DNA of 55,773 nt from the NCBI RefSeq assembly GCF_016586165.1, contig NZ_BCPR01000029.1:1-55773 (forward strand), read 5' to 3'. Under the pieces are notes generated by a model. The model ran no database searches. It had not been told where the DNA came from and was given only the letters and a program-made list of their open reading frames with translations. Source of the DNA: Dyella sp. EPa41 (GTDB lineage: Bacteria > Pseudomonadota > Gammaproteobacteria > Xanthomonadales > Rhodanobacteraceae). The position numbers and the translations under genes were made by a program. Positions 33,912 to 42,477 of the stretch are shown here, in pieces (the first letter of the stretch is position 1; every line of letters starts with the position of its first letter).

Positions 33912-35393
33912 ATGCGTTCCTTCGCACTTCCCGCCGCCATTGCGCTCTGTCTCGCCATGACGGGCTGCGTCACCAGTCGCGGCCTGCATACCACCGGCAC
34001 CATGACCGGTGCCGGCAAGCTGGCCGCCGAGCGCAGCCTGGCCGAGGTGCAGCTCAGCCCTACGGCATGGCCGTCGCAGGACTGGTGGGTTGCCTATGGA
34101 GACCCGCAACTCTCGTCGCTGATCGAAGAAGCGCTCAAGACCAATCCAAGCCTGGAGCAGGCGCAGGCGCGCGCCCGGCAGGCGCAGGCGGTGGCCGACA
34201 ATGCCAACGCGGGGCGCATGCCGCAGGCCAAGCTCGATGCCTCGATCACCGGCGCGTACCTGTCCAAGAAAAACCCGATCTATCCGCCGTACGTGCTGGG
34301 CACGTTCGCGTGGAGCAAGTCCATCCTTGGCGAGTTCTCGTGGGATCTGGACCTGTGGGGCGGCAAGCGGGCGGAGTGGGAGGCTGCGCTTGGCCATGGT
34401 CGTGCCGCGCAGATCGACGCCTATGCCGCGCGCATCGAATTATCGGTGAACGTGGCTCGCGCCTACGTGCGGCTGGGTTATGCCTTTGCGCAGCAGGACG
34501 TGGCCGAGGCCGAACTGAAGCGCGCCAGCCAATCGCTCGATGTCACGCGCAAGCTCGTGGCAGGTGGCCTGGATACACCGCAGCAGGAGCACCTGGCCGA
34601 TTCGCAGCTGGCCAGCGCCGAGCAGCAGAAGGTGGCGGCCGATCGCGCCATCGATGCCGCGCGCAGCAGCCTTTCGGTACTGCTGGGGCAGGGGCCGGAT
34701 CGTGGCCTCGCCATCGAGCGCCCGCACATGCTGGACCGCGGTCCGGCGGTGTTGCCCGACAAGCTGCCGGTGGATCTGGTCGGCCGTCGCGCCGACCTCG
34801 TGGCGGCGCGCTGGGAGATCGAGGCGGCCAACAAGGACATCAAGGCGGCCAAGGCGGAGTTCCTGCCCAATATCAGCCTCAGCGCCCTGGCCGGCTTCAT
34901 CGCGGTCGGCGGCAGCACCAATGTGCTGCAGCTGCCGGCGCGCCAGTACGCATTCGGTCCTGCGCTGAGCCTGCCGATCTTCGACGGCGGCCATCGCCGG
35001 GCGCGTCTTGCCGTGGCGGACGCGGAATACGACGCGATGGTGGCTCGCTACAACGGACTGGTGGTCAGTGCGCTGAACGATGTCTCCGACCAGGTTTCCG
35101 CGTTGGCCTCGGTGCGCCAGCAGATCACGCTGGAAAAACGCGCCGTCGATGACGCGCAGAAGAGCTGGGACGATGCCATGACCGCGTACAAGGGCGGCCT
35201 CAAGGGACCGCTCACGCCGCTCACCAGCCGCCAGCAGTTGCTGGCCGCACAGCAGCGTCTCGCTGCGCTGGAGAGCGAGCAGGTCGACATCTCGGTTCGC
35301 CTGGTCGAAGCGCTGGGCGGTGGTTTCGACGGCACGGCGGAAGTGGCGGATATCGATGCGGCCAAGGCCCGGCAGGCGTCGACGACCCGTTGA
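33912..35393 (+). CDS. NodT/TolC-family outer membrane efflux lipoprotein
   Basis: 493 residues from ATG 33912; ATG 33900 is an alternative four residues upstream. Lipoprotein signal peptide with lipobox MTGC (Cys ~19). The mature protein has the two OEP repeats: WWVAYGDPQLSSLIEEALKTNPSL at the front, long alpha-helical stretches, ADNANAGRMPQ, GEFSWDLDLWGGKRAEWEAA, and FDGGHRRARLAVADAEYDAMVARYN in the second repeat. It would trimerise as the outer channel of a tripartite efflux pump. No adaptor or pump gene is next to it, so it is an orphan channel; the RND genes at 51.9 kb are too far to be one operon. Confidence 0.88.
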   Translation: MRSFALPAAIALCLAMTGCVTSRGLHTTGTMTGAGKLAAERSLAEVQLSPTAWPSQDWWVAYGDPQLSSLIEEALKTNPSLEQAQARARQAQAVADNANAGRMPQAKLDASITGAYLSKKNPIYPPYVLGTFAWSKSILGEFSWDLDLWGGKRAEWEAALGHGRAAQIDAYAARIELSVNVARAYVRLGYAFAQQDVAEAELKRASQSLDVTRKLVAGGLDTPQQEHLADSQLASAEQQKVAADRAIDAARSSLSVLLGQGPDRGLAIERPHMLDRGPAVLPDKLPVDLVGRRADLVAARWEIEAANKDIKAAKAEFLPNISLSALAGFIAVGGSTNVLQLPARQYAFGPALSLPIFDGGHRRARLAVADAEYDAMVARYNGLVVSALNDVSDQVSALASVRQQITLEKRAVDDAQKSWDDAMTAYKGGLKGPLTPLTSRQQLLAAQQRLAALESEQVDISVRLVEALGGGFDGTAEVADIDAAKARQASTTR

Positions 35394-35557
35394 AGGGCCT
35401 TGCCGCGGGCGCTTGCTGAACGCACGCGGGCACCGCGCGTGAAAATCGCGCCCGGCATCCCTATATTGGAACGATGCCGCCACGCCGATATGCACATGGC
35501 GTGGCGTTCGTTGCGCCGTGGCGGGCGCATCGCCACTGCACTTCGGGAGGCGACCCC

Positions 35558-35824
35558 ATGGCGACTGGCTGGGCCGGCGACGGCGCCGTACAGGATCAGA
35601 TCGACGCGACCGTGGAAGACGCGGTGAAGCGCGCGCGCAGCCGCATGCAGAAAGGCCCCGGCCTGGCGCGCTGCGAGGAATGCGATGCACCGATTCCGGA
35701 AGCACGGCGCATTGCCGTGCCTGGCGTTCGCCTGTGCGTGGCCTGCCAGGAAGCCCATGACCGCGACGAGGCCGCATTCAGCGGCTACAACCGCCGCGGC
35801 AGCAAGGACAGCCAGTTGCGCTGA
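35558..35824 (+). CDS. DksA/TraR-type C4 zinc-finger protein
   Basis: 88 residues from ATG 35558 with GGGAGG seven bases upstream. The C-terminal half has the four-Cys zinc finger CEEC-x17-CVAC (ARCEECDAPIPEARRIAVPG then VRLCVACQE). Length and layout are those of short YbiI-like relatives of DksA that lack its long coiled coil. Such proteins may bind RNA polymerase, but the family's short members are poorly studied. The N-terminal ~30 residues form a helix (DQIDATVEDAVKRARSRMQ). Confidence 0.85.
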   Translation: MATGWAGDGAVQDQIDATVEDAVKRARSRMQKGPGLARCEECDAPIPEARRIAVPGVRLCVACQEAHDRDEAAFSGYNRRGSKDSQLR

Positions 35825-35826
35825 GC

Positions 35827-35855
35827 TTGACACTGCCGCGTGCGGCGTTGGTCAA
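35827..35855 (+). promoter_or_regulatory. TTGAC...GTCAA imperfect palindrome upstream of phosphoglucomutase
   Basis: Starts three bases after the zinc-finger gene stop: TTGAC, then CCGC-GT-GCGG in the middle, then GTCAA. The left end is also a perfect -35 hexamer (TTGACA), but no good -10 follows at 17 bases. It could be a weak terminator of the upstream gene or an operator/promoter for the gene at 35951. Confidence 0.3.
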
Positions 35856-35950
35856 TACGGGACTTACGCGTACTCGAGAGTGTCCGATCACATGATGATG
35901 TCGTTCCGCGCCGCGCCGGTGCCTGCTTCGATGACCCTTCGGGTGCAGCC

Positions 35951-37603
35951 ATGAGCGGCCGCCTGAGCCCGCTGGCCGGAAAGCCGGCGCCGGAAACCCT
36001 GCTGGTGGATATCGAGCGGCTGCGCGATGCGTATGTGGATCTGCGCCCCGATCCCGCCGTGCCGTCGCAGCGCGTGGCCTTCGGCACCTCGGGCCATCGT
36101 GGCACCTCGTTCGACCGCAGCTTCAACGAGTGGCACGTGCTGGCGATCACCCAGGCGATCTGCGAGTACCGCAAGGAAAAAGGCATCGACGGGCCGCTGT
36201 ACATCGGCATCGATACGCATGCGCTGTCGCAGCCCGCGTTCGAGAGCGCGCTCGAAGTGCTCGCCGCCAATGGCGTGCAGGCGATGATCGCCAAGGGCGG
36301 CGAATACACGCCCACGCCGGCGATCTCGCATGCCATCCTCACCTACAACCGCGGCCGCACGCACGGGCTTGCCGACGGCATCGTGGTGACGCCTTCGCAC
36401 AACCCGCCCGACGGTGGCGGCTTCAAGTACAACCCGCCCAACGGCGGTCCGGCCGATACGGATGTCACTGGCTGGATGCAGAAGCGCGCGAATGCCTTGA
36501 TCGAGGGTGGCCTGCGCGAGGTGCGCCGCGTGCCGTTCAACCAGGCGAAGCACGCCTCGACCACGCACGAGCACGATTTCATCGCCGCCTACGTGGGTGA
36601 CCTCGGCAACGTGATCGATTTCGATGCGATCCGTGGCAGCGGCGTGCACCTGGGTGTCGATCCGCTGGGCGGTTCGGGCGTGCACTACTGGGCGCCGATC
36701 GCCGAGCGTTACGGCATCGACCTCACCGTGGTCAGCGATGCCGTCGACCTGACGTTCCGCTTCATGAGCGTGGATTGGGACGGCAAGATCCGCATGGATC
36801 CTTCGTCTTCGTACGCCATGCAACGCCTGATCGAGCTGAGGGGCAGCTATGACGTGGCGTTCGCCTGCGATACCGACCATGACCGCCACGGCATCGTGAC
36901 CCGCAGCAGCGGCCTGTTGCTGCCCAATCACTATCTGTCCGTGCTGATCGACTACCTGTTCCGCCACCGGCCGGAATGGCGCGGCGATGCCGCCGTGGGC
37001 AAGACCCTGGTGAGCACGGCGCTGATCGATCGTGTGGCCAGGCGCCTTGGTCGTCGCCTCCATGAGGTGCCGGTCGGCTTCAAATGGTTCGTCGACGGCC
37101 TGTTCGACGGCTCGCTCGGCTTCGGTGGCGAAGAGAGCGCCGGCGCTTCCTTCCTGCGCCGCGACGGCTCGGTGTGGAGCACGGACAAGGACGGCATCGC
37201 TGCCGCGCTGATGTCCGCTGAAATCGCGGCGCGTGCCGACCGCGATCCGGGCGAGCTTTATGCGCAGATGACGGCGGAGCTGGGGCGGCCGCTGTCGCAG
37301 CGCGTGGATGCGCCGGCCAATGTCGAGCAGAAGGCGCGGCTTTCCAGGCTTTCGCCCGAACAGGTGAAGAGCACGAGCCTGGCGGGCGAGAAGATCGAGC
37401 ACGTGCTGGATCGCGCGCCGGGCAACGGCGCTTCGATCGGCGGCATCAAGGTGACCTCCGCCAATGGCTGGTTCGCCGCGCGCCCGTCGGGCACCGAGGA
37501 CATCTACAAGATCTACGCCGAGAGCTTCAAGGACGAGGCGCACCTGCAGCGCTTGCTCGAAGAGGCGCAGGCCATGGTCGATGGGGCGTTGGGCGCGGGC
37601 TGA
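35951..37603 (+). CDS. pgm: phosphoglucomutase (alpha-D-glucose-specific)
   Basis: 550 residues from ATG 35951, matching the usual ~546 of the E. coli Pgm type. Opens SPLAGKPAPETLLVDIERL, then FGTSGHRGTSFDRSFNEWHV. The phosphoserine loop TPSHNPPDGGGFKYNPPNGG (Ser149) and the metal loop CDTDHDRHG are intact; FGGEESAGASFLRRDG provides sugar binding and ARPSGTEDIYKIYAE the phosphate site. Interconverts glucose 1-phosphate and glucose 6-phosphate for glycogen and cell-envelope sugar synthesis. Followed by tandem terminators. Confidence 0.95.
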   Translation: MSGRLSPLAGKPAPETLLVDIERLRDAYVDLRPDPAVPSQRVAFGTSGHRGTSFDRSFNEWHVLAITQAICEYRKEKGIDGPLYIGIDTHALSQPAFESALEVLAANGVQAMIAKGGEYTPTPAISHAILTYNRGRTHGLADGIVVTPSHNPPDGGGFKYNPPNGGPADTDVTGWMQKRANALIEGGLREVRRVPFNQAKHASTTHEHDFIAAYVGDLGNVIDFDAIRGSGVHLGVDPLGGSGVHYWAPIAERYGIDLTVVSDAVDLTFRFMSVDWDGKIRMDPSSSYAMQRLIELRGSYDVAFACDTDHDRHGIVTRSSGLLLPNHYLSVLIDYLFRHRPEWRGDAAVGKTLVSTALIDRVARRLGRRLHEVPVGFKWFVDGLFDGSLGFGGEESAGASFLRRDGSVWSTDKDGIAAALMSAEIAARADRDPGELYAQMTAELGRPLSQRVDAPANVEQKARLSRLSPEQVKSTSLAGEKIEHVLDRAPGNGASIGGIKVTSANGWFAARPSGTEDIYKIYAESFKDEAHLQRLLEEAQAMVDGALGAG

Positions 37604-37620
37604 TGCGCGCCGCGCTTTTT
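37593..37620 (+). terminator. intrinsic terminator of phosphoglucomutase gene
   Basis: GCGCGG (37593–37598), a loop holding the gene's own stop codon, CCGCGC (37610–37615) and TTTTT (37616–37620). The stem is short but the T-run is clean. Confidence 0.5.
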
Positions 37621-37628
37621 GTTGTTCG

Positions 37629-37655
37629 CGCCTGGCCCTGACGGCCGGCGTTTTT
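37629..37655 (+). terminator. second intrinsic terminator downstream of phosphoglucomutase
   Basis: CGCC(T)GGCC, loop CTGAC, GGCCGGCG, then TTTTT at 37651–37655: an eight-pair stem with one bulged T. It follows the first terminator by nine bases, giving a tandem arrangement. Confidence 0.6.
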
Positions 37656-37675
37656 CCGCTTTGCAGGTGACCGTT

Positions 37676-37709
37676 CCGCTCGCCATTCTCTTTGGAGAGT
37701 GGCGAGCGG
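37676..37709. terminator. hairpin terminating the convergent aldo/keto reductase gene
   Basis: CCGCTCGCCATTCTC, loop TTTG, GAGAGTGGCGAGCGG: 15 positions with one G·T-type mismatch. It ends 15 bases before the reductase stop (minus strand), so minus-strand transcripts meet it directly. Confidence 0.6.
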
Positions 37710-37724
37710 ACGCTCCTTGCAGCC

Positions 37725-38750
37725 TCAGACCGGCGGCGGATTGCGCTCGGCGAAACCGCGCTGATGCCAGTACGGATAGGCCGGCGTCAGTTCGCTCGCC
37801 GCATCGAGCTTGGCGACTTGCTCCCTGGTGAGGCTCCAGCCCACGGCGCCGAGGTTCTGCTTGAGCTGTTCCTCGTTGCGCGCGCCGATCACCACGGTCG
37901 ACACCGTGGGGCGCTGCAGCAGCCAGTTCAAGGCGATCTGCGGCACGCTCTTGCCGGTTTCGGCCGCCACTTCGTCCAGTGCATCGACCACGCGATACAG
38001 ATACTCGTCGTCCACTTGCGGACCGACATCGCCCGTCTTGTGCAGGCGACTGACGGCGGGCAGGGCGGCACCGCGACGCAGCTTGCCGGTAAGGCGCCCC
38101 CAGCCCAGCGGACTCCACACCACGGCGCCCACGCCCTGGTCCAGACCCAGCGGCATCAGTTCCCACTCGTAGTCGCGGCCGATCAACGAGTAATAGGTCT
38201 GGTTGGCAACGTAGCGTGGATAGCCGTGGCGATCGGCGGCGGCGAGCGACTTCATCAAATGCCAGCCGGAGAAGTTGGACACGCCCACGTAGCGGATCTT
38301 GCCGGCGCGCACCAGGTCGTCCAGCGTCGAGAGGGTTTCCTCCACCGGCGTCATGGCGTCGAACCCGTGCAGCTGGAACAGGTCGATGTAGTCCGTGCCC
38401 AGGCGCTTGAGCGCCGCGTCGCAGGCCCTGAGCAGGTGGTAGCGCGACGAGCCGACGTCGTTCGGATCCTCGCCCGAACGGAACGTCGCCTTGGTGGAGA
38501 TGAGCACGCGATCGCGGCGACCCTTGATGGCGCCGCCCAGCACCGATTCGGCGGCGCCGTCGGAATAGATGTCGGCGCTGTCGAACATGGTGAGCCCGGC
38601 ATCGAGGCAGATGTCCACCAGACGCTTCGCTTCAGCGACATCCGTGTTGCCCCAGGCGCCGAAGAATTCGCCCTTGCCGCCGAACGTGCCCGTGCCGAAG
38701 CTCAGCACCGGGACCTTGAAGCCCGATGCGCCTAGTTGACGAAATTCCAT
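37725..38750 (-). CDS. aldo/keto reductase
   Basis: 341 residues from ATG 38750 (AGGTC just upstream). TIM-barrel AKR with the catalytic tetrad in place: DSADIYSDG (Asp, Tyr), ISTKATF (Lys) and DLFQLHGFD (His). The NADPH site reads GARNEEQLKQNLGAVGW. Substrate range cannot be read from sequence; the LSFGTGTFGG start and YPYWHQRGFAERNPPPV end match the 'aldo/keto reductase, YajO-like/AKR13-like' cytosolic enzymes. Its upstream region carries a two-part RNA hairpin (38810–38852). Confidence 0.9.
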   Translation of the reverse strand: MEFRQLGASGFKVPVLSFGTGTFGGKGEFFGAWGNTDVAEAKRLVDICLDAGLTMFDSADIYSDGAAESVLGGAIKGRRDRVLISTKATFRSGEDPNDVGSSRYHLLRACDAALKRLGTDYIDLFQLHGFDAMTPVEETLSTLDDLVRAGKIRYVGVSNFSGWHLMKSLAAADRHGYPRYVANQTYYSLIGRDYEWELMPLGLDQGVGAVVWSPLGWGRLTGKLRRGAALPAVSRLHKTGDVGPQVDDEYLYRVVDALDEVAAETGKSVPQIALNWLLQRPTVSTVVIGARNEEQLKQNLGAVGWSLTREQVAKLDAASELTPAYPYWHQRGFAERNPPPV

Positions 38751-38809
38751 GGGATGACCTCTTGGTGGTGGTGACCTGTCGATGGGGACGGGCACGGGCA
38801 ATCCAAGGA

Positions 38810-38852
38810 CGTGCGGCTGCAGATGAATTTTTCTTCATCTCGTTGCCGCACG
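38810..38852. other. two-tier hairpin between the racemase and aldo/keto reductase genes
   Basis: Outer stem CGTGCGGC / GCCGCACG (8 perfect pairs, 38810–38817 with 38845–38852), an asymmetric internal loop (TGC / CGTT), inner stem AGATGAA / TTCATCT (7 perfect pairs), loop TTTTTC. On the minus strand it lies 127 bases beyond the racemase stop and 60 bases before the reductase start. It may be a terminator/processing site or a 5'-leader element. No T-run follows. Confidence 0.5.
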
Positions 38853-38978
38853 CCGGTTCGTGCCACGCCGTCATGCTTTGGAAACAGGCTGCAGGTGCGA
38901 GCCGCTTGCGCCGATTATCGCCGGCGCGCGTCACGTCGATGTGGATGGCGTGACGGTGAGGGCACGCCGGCCCGGGTG

Positions 38979-39683
38979 TCATGCCATCGCCATGTCGGCA
39001 ATGGCCTCGGCATGGATGGTGGTGGTATCGAACAGGGGAAGCGGCGAGTCCTCGCTGCTCACCAGCAGCATGATTTCGGTGCAGCCCAGGATGATCGCCT
39101 CCGCGCCGCGCGTGGCGAGATCCTGCATGGCGGCACGGAAGACATCGCGCGATGCCGGTTCGACCCGGCCCAGTACGAGCTCCTGGTAGATGATGCGGTG
39201 AATGGCGCCACGATCCTGGTCGCCGGGCACCAGTACCTCCAGGCCGTGCATCTGCCGCAGCCGCTCCTTGTAGAACGCCTGTTCCATGGTGAAGGCGGTG
39301 CCGAGCAGGCCGATGCGCCGGTAGCCGGCGTCCCTGATGCGCTGCGCGGTGGGGTCCACGATGTGCAGCAAGGGAAGATCGACGGCCGACTGGATCTCAT
39401 CGGCCATCCGGTGCATCGTGTTGGTGCAGATCGCCATGAAATCGGCCCCGCCGCGTTCGAGTCGCCGGGCGGCTTCGATCATGCGTTCGGTGGCGCTCGT
39501 CCAGTCACCGGCCTGTTGCAAGGCTTCGATCTGCGCGAAGTCGAACGACCACATCAGGCAGCGCGCGGAGTGCAGGCCACCCAGGCGCGCCCGAACCCGC
39601 TCGTTGATGATGCGGTAGTACTCGGCGGAACTTTCCCAGCTCATGCCTCCCAGGAGGCCGATCACTTTCATCGGGATGTTCAT
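38979..39683 (-). CDS. aspartate/glutamate racemase family protein
   Basis: 234 residues from ATG 39683; a second ATG at 39671 gives the textbook MKVIGLLGGMSWESS start but has no RBS. Both catalytic cysteines are present, in MAICTNTMH and ILGCTEIML, and the phosphate-type loop HIVDPTAQRI is conserved. The closest recognised type is the YgeA / broad-specificity amino-acid racemase group. Cytoplasmic; the physiological amino acid is unknown. It is followed on the same strand by the reductase gene after 228 bases. Confidence 0.9.
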   Translation of the reverse strand: MNIPMKVIGLLGGMSWESSAEYYRIINERVRARLGGLHSARCLMWSFDFAQIEALQQAGDWTSATERMIEAARRLERGGADFMAICTNTMHRMADEIQSAVDLPLLHIVDPTAQRIRDAGYRRIGLLGTAFTMEQAFYKERLRQMHGLEVLVPGDQDRGAIHRIIYQELVLGRVEPASRDVFRAAMQDLATRGAEAIILGCTEIMLLVSSEDSPLPLFDTTTIHAEAIADMAMA

Positions 39684-39845
39684 TCGCGGCTCTCTTGCGT
39701 CGTCGTCATTGCATAGGCGTACCAGCATATCCAGCATTTATGGCTTCCGTCGTATTGAGCGGTGGCGTCGAGCGGCGTTGAATCGCTCACTGTTGTCGCG
39801 CCCGCGCATGCGGTGGGCGACCAGCCCGCCACCGGGAGGTGGACC

Positions 39846-41414
39846 ATGACAGATGGAACGAAGGTCAAGGCGCGCTATCCCATCATCTACGTTCGTGGCT
39901 ATGCCATGACGGGCAGCGAAAAGGACGAGACGGCTGCCGACCCCTTCTGCGGGTTCAATGCCGGCTCCACCGTCTACCGGGCGGTGTCGGACCGCAACAA
40001 GCCTGCCCAGCGCTTCGTGTTCGAGTCGCCCGTGGTGCGGCTGATGAAGGACTTCGGATACAGCAACATCTACGACAATGGACTGGACCTTCCCGACCCC
40101 GGTTTCCAGGGGCTGCTGTCGCCGCAGTCCATCATCATCTATCGGTACTACGACGATACCGCGCCCTTGCTGGGCGGCCAGCAGGATGCATCGATCGAGC
40201 GTTTCGCCAGGGGCTTGTCCGACCTGATCCTCCGGGTTCGCGACCATGTGTGCGGCAACGCCACGAACTGCATGTCGCCCGACGGTTTTCGCTGCTACCT
40301 GGTGGCGCACTCGATGGGCGGCCTGATCTGCCGGGCGTTCCTGCAGAACCCGGCGCTGGGCGATCCCGTTGCGCGGGCCGCGGTGGACAAGTTCTTTACC
40401 TACGCCACGCCGCACAACGGCATCGACATGGCGGGCGTCAACGTGCCGAAGTGGCTGAGCCTCTTCGACATGAGCAATTTCAATCGCGGCTATCTCGCGG
40501 GCCTGTTCGGCTATGACGCCAACCTGTGCGGCAAGGGCAGGTCGGATTACCTGCGTGCCGGCAAGGATCTCGACATCCGCCGCTGCTTTTGCATGATCGG
40601 TTCCAATCGCAGCGACTACGAAGTCGCCCAGGGCCTTTCGCGGACCTTTTCCGGCCATGGCAGCGACGGGCTCGTGCGCATCGAGAACGCCGCGCTGTGC
40701 AGCATCGACGATGCCGGCAACGAGGTGCCGGTCGCCACGGCCTACGCGTATCGCTCCCATTCGGGATACTTCGGCATCGTCAACAGCGAAGAGGCCTACC
40801 AGAACCTCACGCGGTTCCTGTTCGGCGACGTCCGCATCGACGTTTCCGTCGAGGTGGCGGCCGTCACGCTTCCGCCGGCGATCAAGGACAGGAAGGTCGA
40901 TGCGCTTTACCAGTTCGAGGTATTGGCATCGCCGCGCGGCAAGCCGTGGTTCTTGACGCGCCGAACCTCGGAAGAGGACTCCGTGGCTTGCCGCAGCCAT
41001 GACGAGTTGACCGATCCGTCGACGAGCGCACGCCGAAAGGTCTATCTCTCGAGCGTGTTCCTGGCGGACATATCGCGCGTCAATCCGCAGGACCCCTCGC
41101 TTTCCTACAGCCTGACGCTCGGCGTGCGCGTGCCCGACTACAAGGTCGACCAGATCCTGTGGTTCGACCAGCACTACGAAGGCGCCTATCTGTTTCGCGA
41201 CACGTTGATCGTCGAAATCCTGCCGCCTGCGCGCGGCGACGGCTGGAAAGTGCGCTACCGCTGGCAGAGCGAGGCGGCGGCGCCGACGCCCGGCGATTAC
41301 CAGCCCATTCCATTCTCGGGCGACAGGGCGAAGCTGACCGTGGCTTTCGCCAGTGCCAGCGCGCCGGGCATCAGCGGAAACCTGGTCTTCGATATCAGTG
41401 CCTGGAATGCCTGA
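39846..41414 (+). CDS. alpha/beta-hydrolase (lipase/esterase-like), no signal peptide
   Basis: 522 residues from ATG 39846 with GGGAGG upstream. N-terminal ~330 residues are an alpha/beta-hydrolase: YPIIYVRGYAMTG (strand and oxyanion region), LVAHSMGGLICRAFL with nucleophile Ser156, FTYATPHNGIDMAG, and SHSGYFGIV with a candidate His305. The C-terminal ~190 residues (VDALYQFEVLASPRG ... LTLGVRVPDYKVDQILWFD) are a beta-rich domain I do not recognise. No signal peptide or membrane segment. Followed 48 bases later by a GH46-like gene with its own RBS; together they look like an envelope-attacking pair, either secreted by an unknown route or acting on internal substrate. Confidence 0.8.
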   Translation: MTDGTKVKARYPIIYVRGYAMTGSEKDETAADPFCGFNAGSTVYRAVSDRNKPAQRFVFESPVVRLMKDFGYSNIYDNGLDLPDPGFQGLLSPQSIIIYRYYDDTAPLLGGQQDASIERFARGLSDLILRVRDHVCGNATNCMSPDGFRCYLVAHSMGGLICRAFLQNPALGDPVARAAVDKFFTYATPHNGIDMAGVNVPKWLSLFDMSNFNRGYLAGLFGYDANLCGKGRSDYLRAGKDLDIRRCFCMIGSNRSDYEVAQGLSRTFSGHGSDGLVRIENAALCSIDDAGNEVPVATAYAYRSHSGYFGIVNSEEAYQNLTRFLFGDVRIDVSVEVAAVTLPPAIKDRKVDALYQFEVLASPRGKPWFLTRRTSEEDSVACRSHDELTDPSTSARRKVYLSSVFLADISRVNPQDPSLSYSLTLGVRVPDYKVDQILWFDQHYEGAYLFRDTLIVEILPPARGDGWKVRYRWQSEAAAPTPGDYQPIPFSGDRAKLTVAFASASAPGISGNLVFDISAWNA

Positions 41415-41462
41415 GTGGCTGCATCGCCCATCCAGGCCAGGGCGGACCTGACGGAGGGAAAC

Positions 41463-42395
41463 ATGATCACTGCCACCCAAAAGCGTGCCGCGGAAGCCAT
41501 CGTCAACATCTTCGAAACGGGCTCGGTGCGCGGCGACTACAGCAATGTCACCCTTATCGCGGGAGACACCGGGCATTTGACGTTCGGGCGTTCGCAGACC
41601 ACGTTGAGTTCGGGCAATCTCGCGACGCTGGTCCAGCGCTACTGCGCCAATGCGGCGGCCCGCTTCGCGTCGGCATTGAATGCCTACATCCAGCCACTGG
41701 TGGATTGCGACGTCGGCCTGGACGACGACAAGTACCTGCACAATGTGTTGCGTGCAACGGCGGACGACCCGGTCATGCGCGATACGCAGGACCAGTTCTT
41801 CGATGATGTGTACTGGGCGCCGGCCCAGCGCGCCGCCGCCAAGCTGGGCATTGCGTTGCCGCTGGGCATGGCCGTGGTCTACGACAGCACGGTGCACGGC
41901 TCCTGGCCCAGGCTTCGCGACAGCACGACGCAACAGGCCGGCGATATCCAGGCCCTGGGCGAGAAGGCGTGGATTTCCGCCTATGTCGACATACGCCGGG
42001 CATGGCTGGCCAACAATTCCAATTCGGCGCTTCGCCCCACGGTCTACCGCATGGACGCATTGAAGCGACTGATCGAGCTGGGCCAGTGGGGGCTGGAGCT
42101 GCCGCTGGTCGTTCGCGGGTTCGAGATATCGGTGGCCACGATGAATGCCACGCCGGCCGGCTGCTTCGACGGGCCCGCGTCCGGAAGCCGTTCGCTGAGC
42201 CTCGCCACGCCCTTGGTGAGGGGCATGGACGTGCGGCTGGTCCAGCTCAACCTGTCGCGCGACCAGCCCGACATCAAGGCGGATGGCATTTTCGGCAGGG
42301 GCACGGCGGATGGCATCAAGGCGTACCAGGCCAGGAACCAGTTGCCGGCGACAGGGGTTGCGGACACCGCGCTGATCGCGAAGCTCATCGCCTGA
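41463..42395 (+). CDS. GH46-like (chitosanase-type) glycan hydrolase with C-terminal peptidoglycan-binding domain
   Basis: 310 residues with GGAGGG upstream. Residues ~1–215 follow the GH46 layout: IVNIFETG with a candidate catalytic Glu (~17), then GDYSNVTLIAGDTGHLTFG with the Asp of the second catalytic position, and a helical back half (FFDDVYWAPAQRAAAKLGI, MAVVYDSTVHGSW). Residues ~240–310 are a peptidoglycan-binding type-1 domain (VRGMDVRLVQLNLS ... DGIFGRGTADGIKAYQARNQL). No signal peptide. Chitosanase fold plus peptidoglycan binding suggests a cell-wall hydrolase. Partner of the hydrolase gene upstream; export route unknown. Confidence 0.72.
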   Translation: MITATQKRAAEAIVNIFETGSVRGDYSNVTLIAGDTGHLTFGRSQTTLSSGNLATLVQRYCANAAARFASALNAYIQPLVDCDVGLDDDKYLHNVLRATADDPVMRDTQDQFFDDVYWAPAQRAAAKLGIALPLGMAVVYDSTVHGSWPRLRDSTTQQAGDIQALGEKAWISAYVDIRRAWLANNSNSALRPTVYRMDALKRLIELGQWGLELPLVVRGFEISVATMNATPAGCFDGPASGSRSLSLATPLVRGMDVRLVQLNLSRDQPDIKADGIFGRGTADGIKAYQARNQLPATGVADTALIAKLIA

Positions 42396-42477
42396 CCAAA
42401 GGGTTGGAGGTCGCGGTTTCCGGCGGGGTGCTCCATCGCCCGGAGCTCCGTATCTCAAGCGGTGAGAGTGGCTCCGT

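Noticed and set aside
35462-35467. TATATT as a -10 element before the zinc-finger gene
   Set aside because: The -35 position (TGAAAA) is poor and the distance to the start is large; not strong enough to list.
41463-42395. Reading the GH46-like protein as a phage endolysin
   Set aside because: No phage genes nearby, the catalytic part resembles chitosanase rather than common endolysin folds, and the partner gene is a lipase-like hydrolase.
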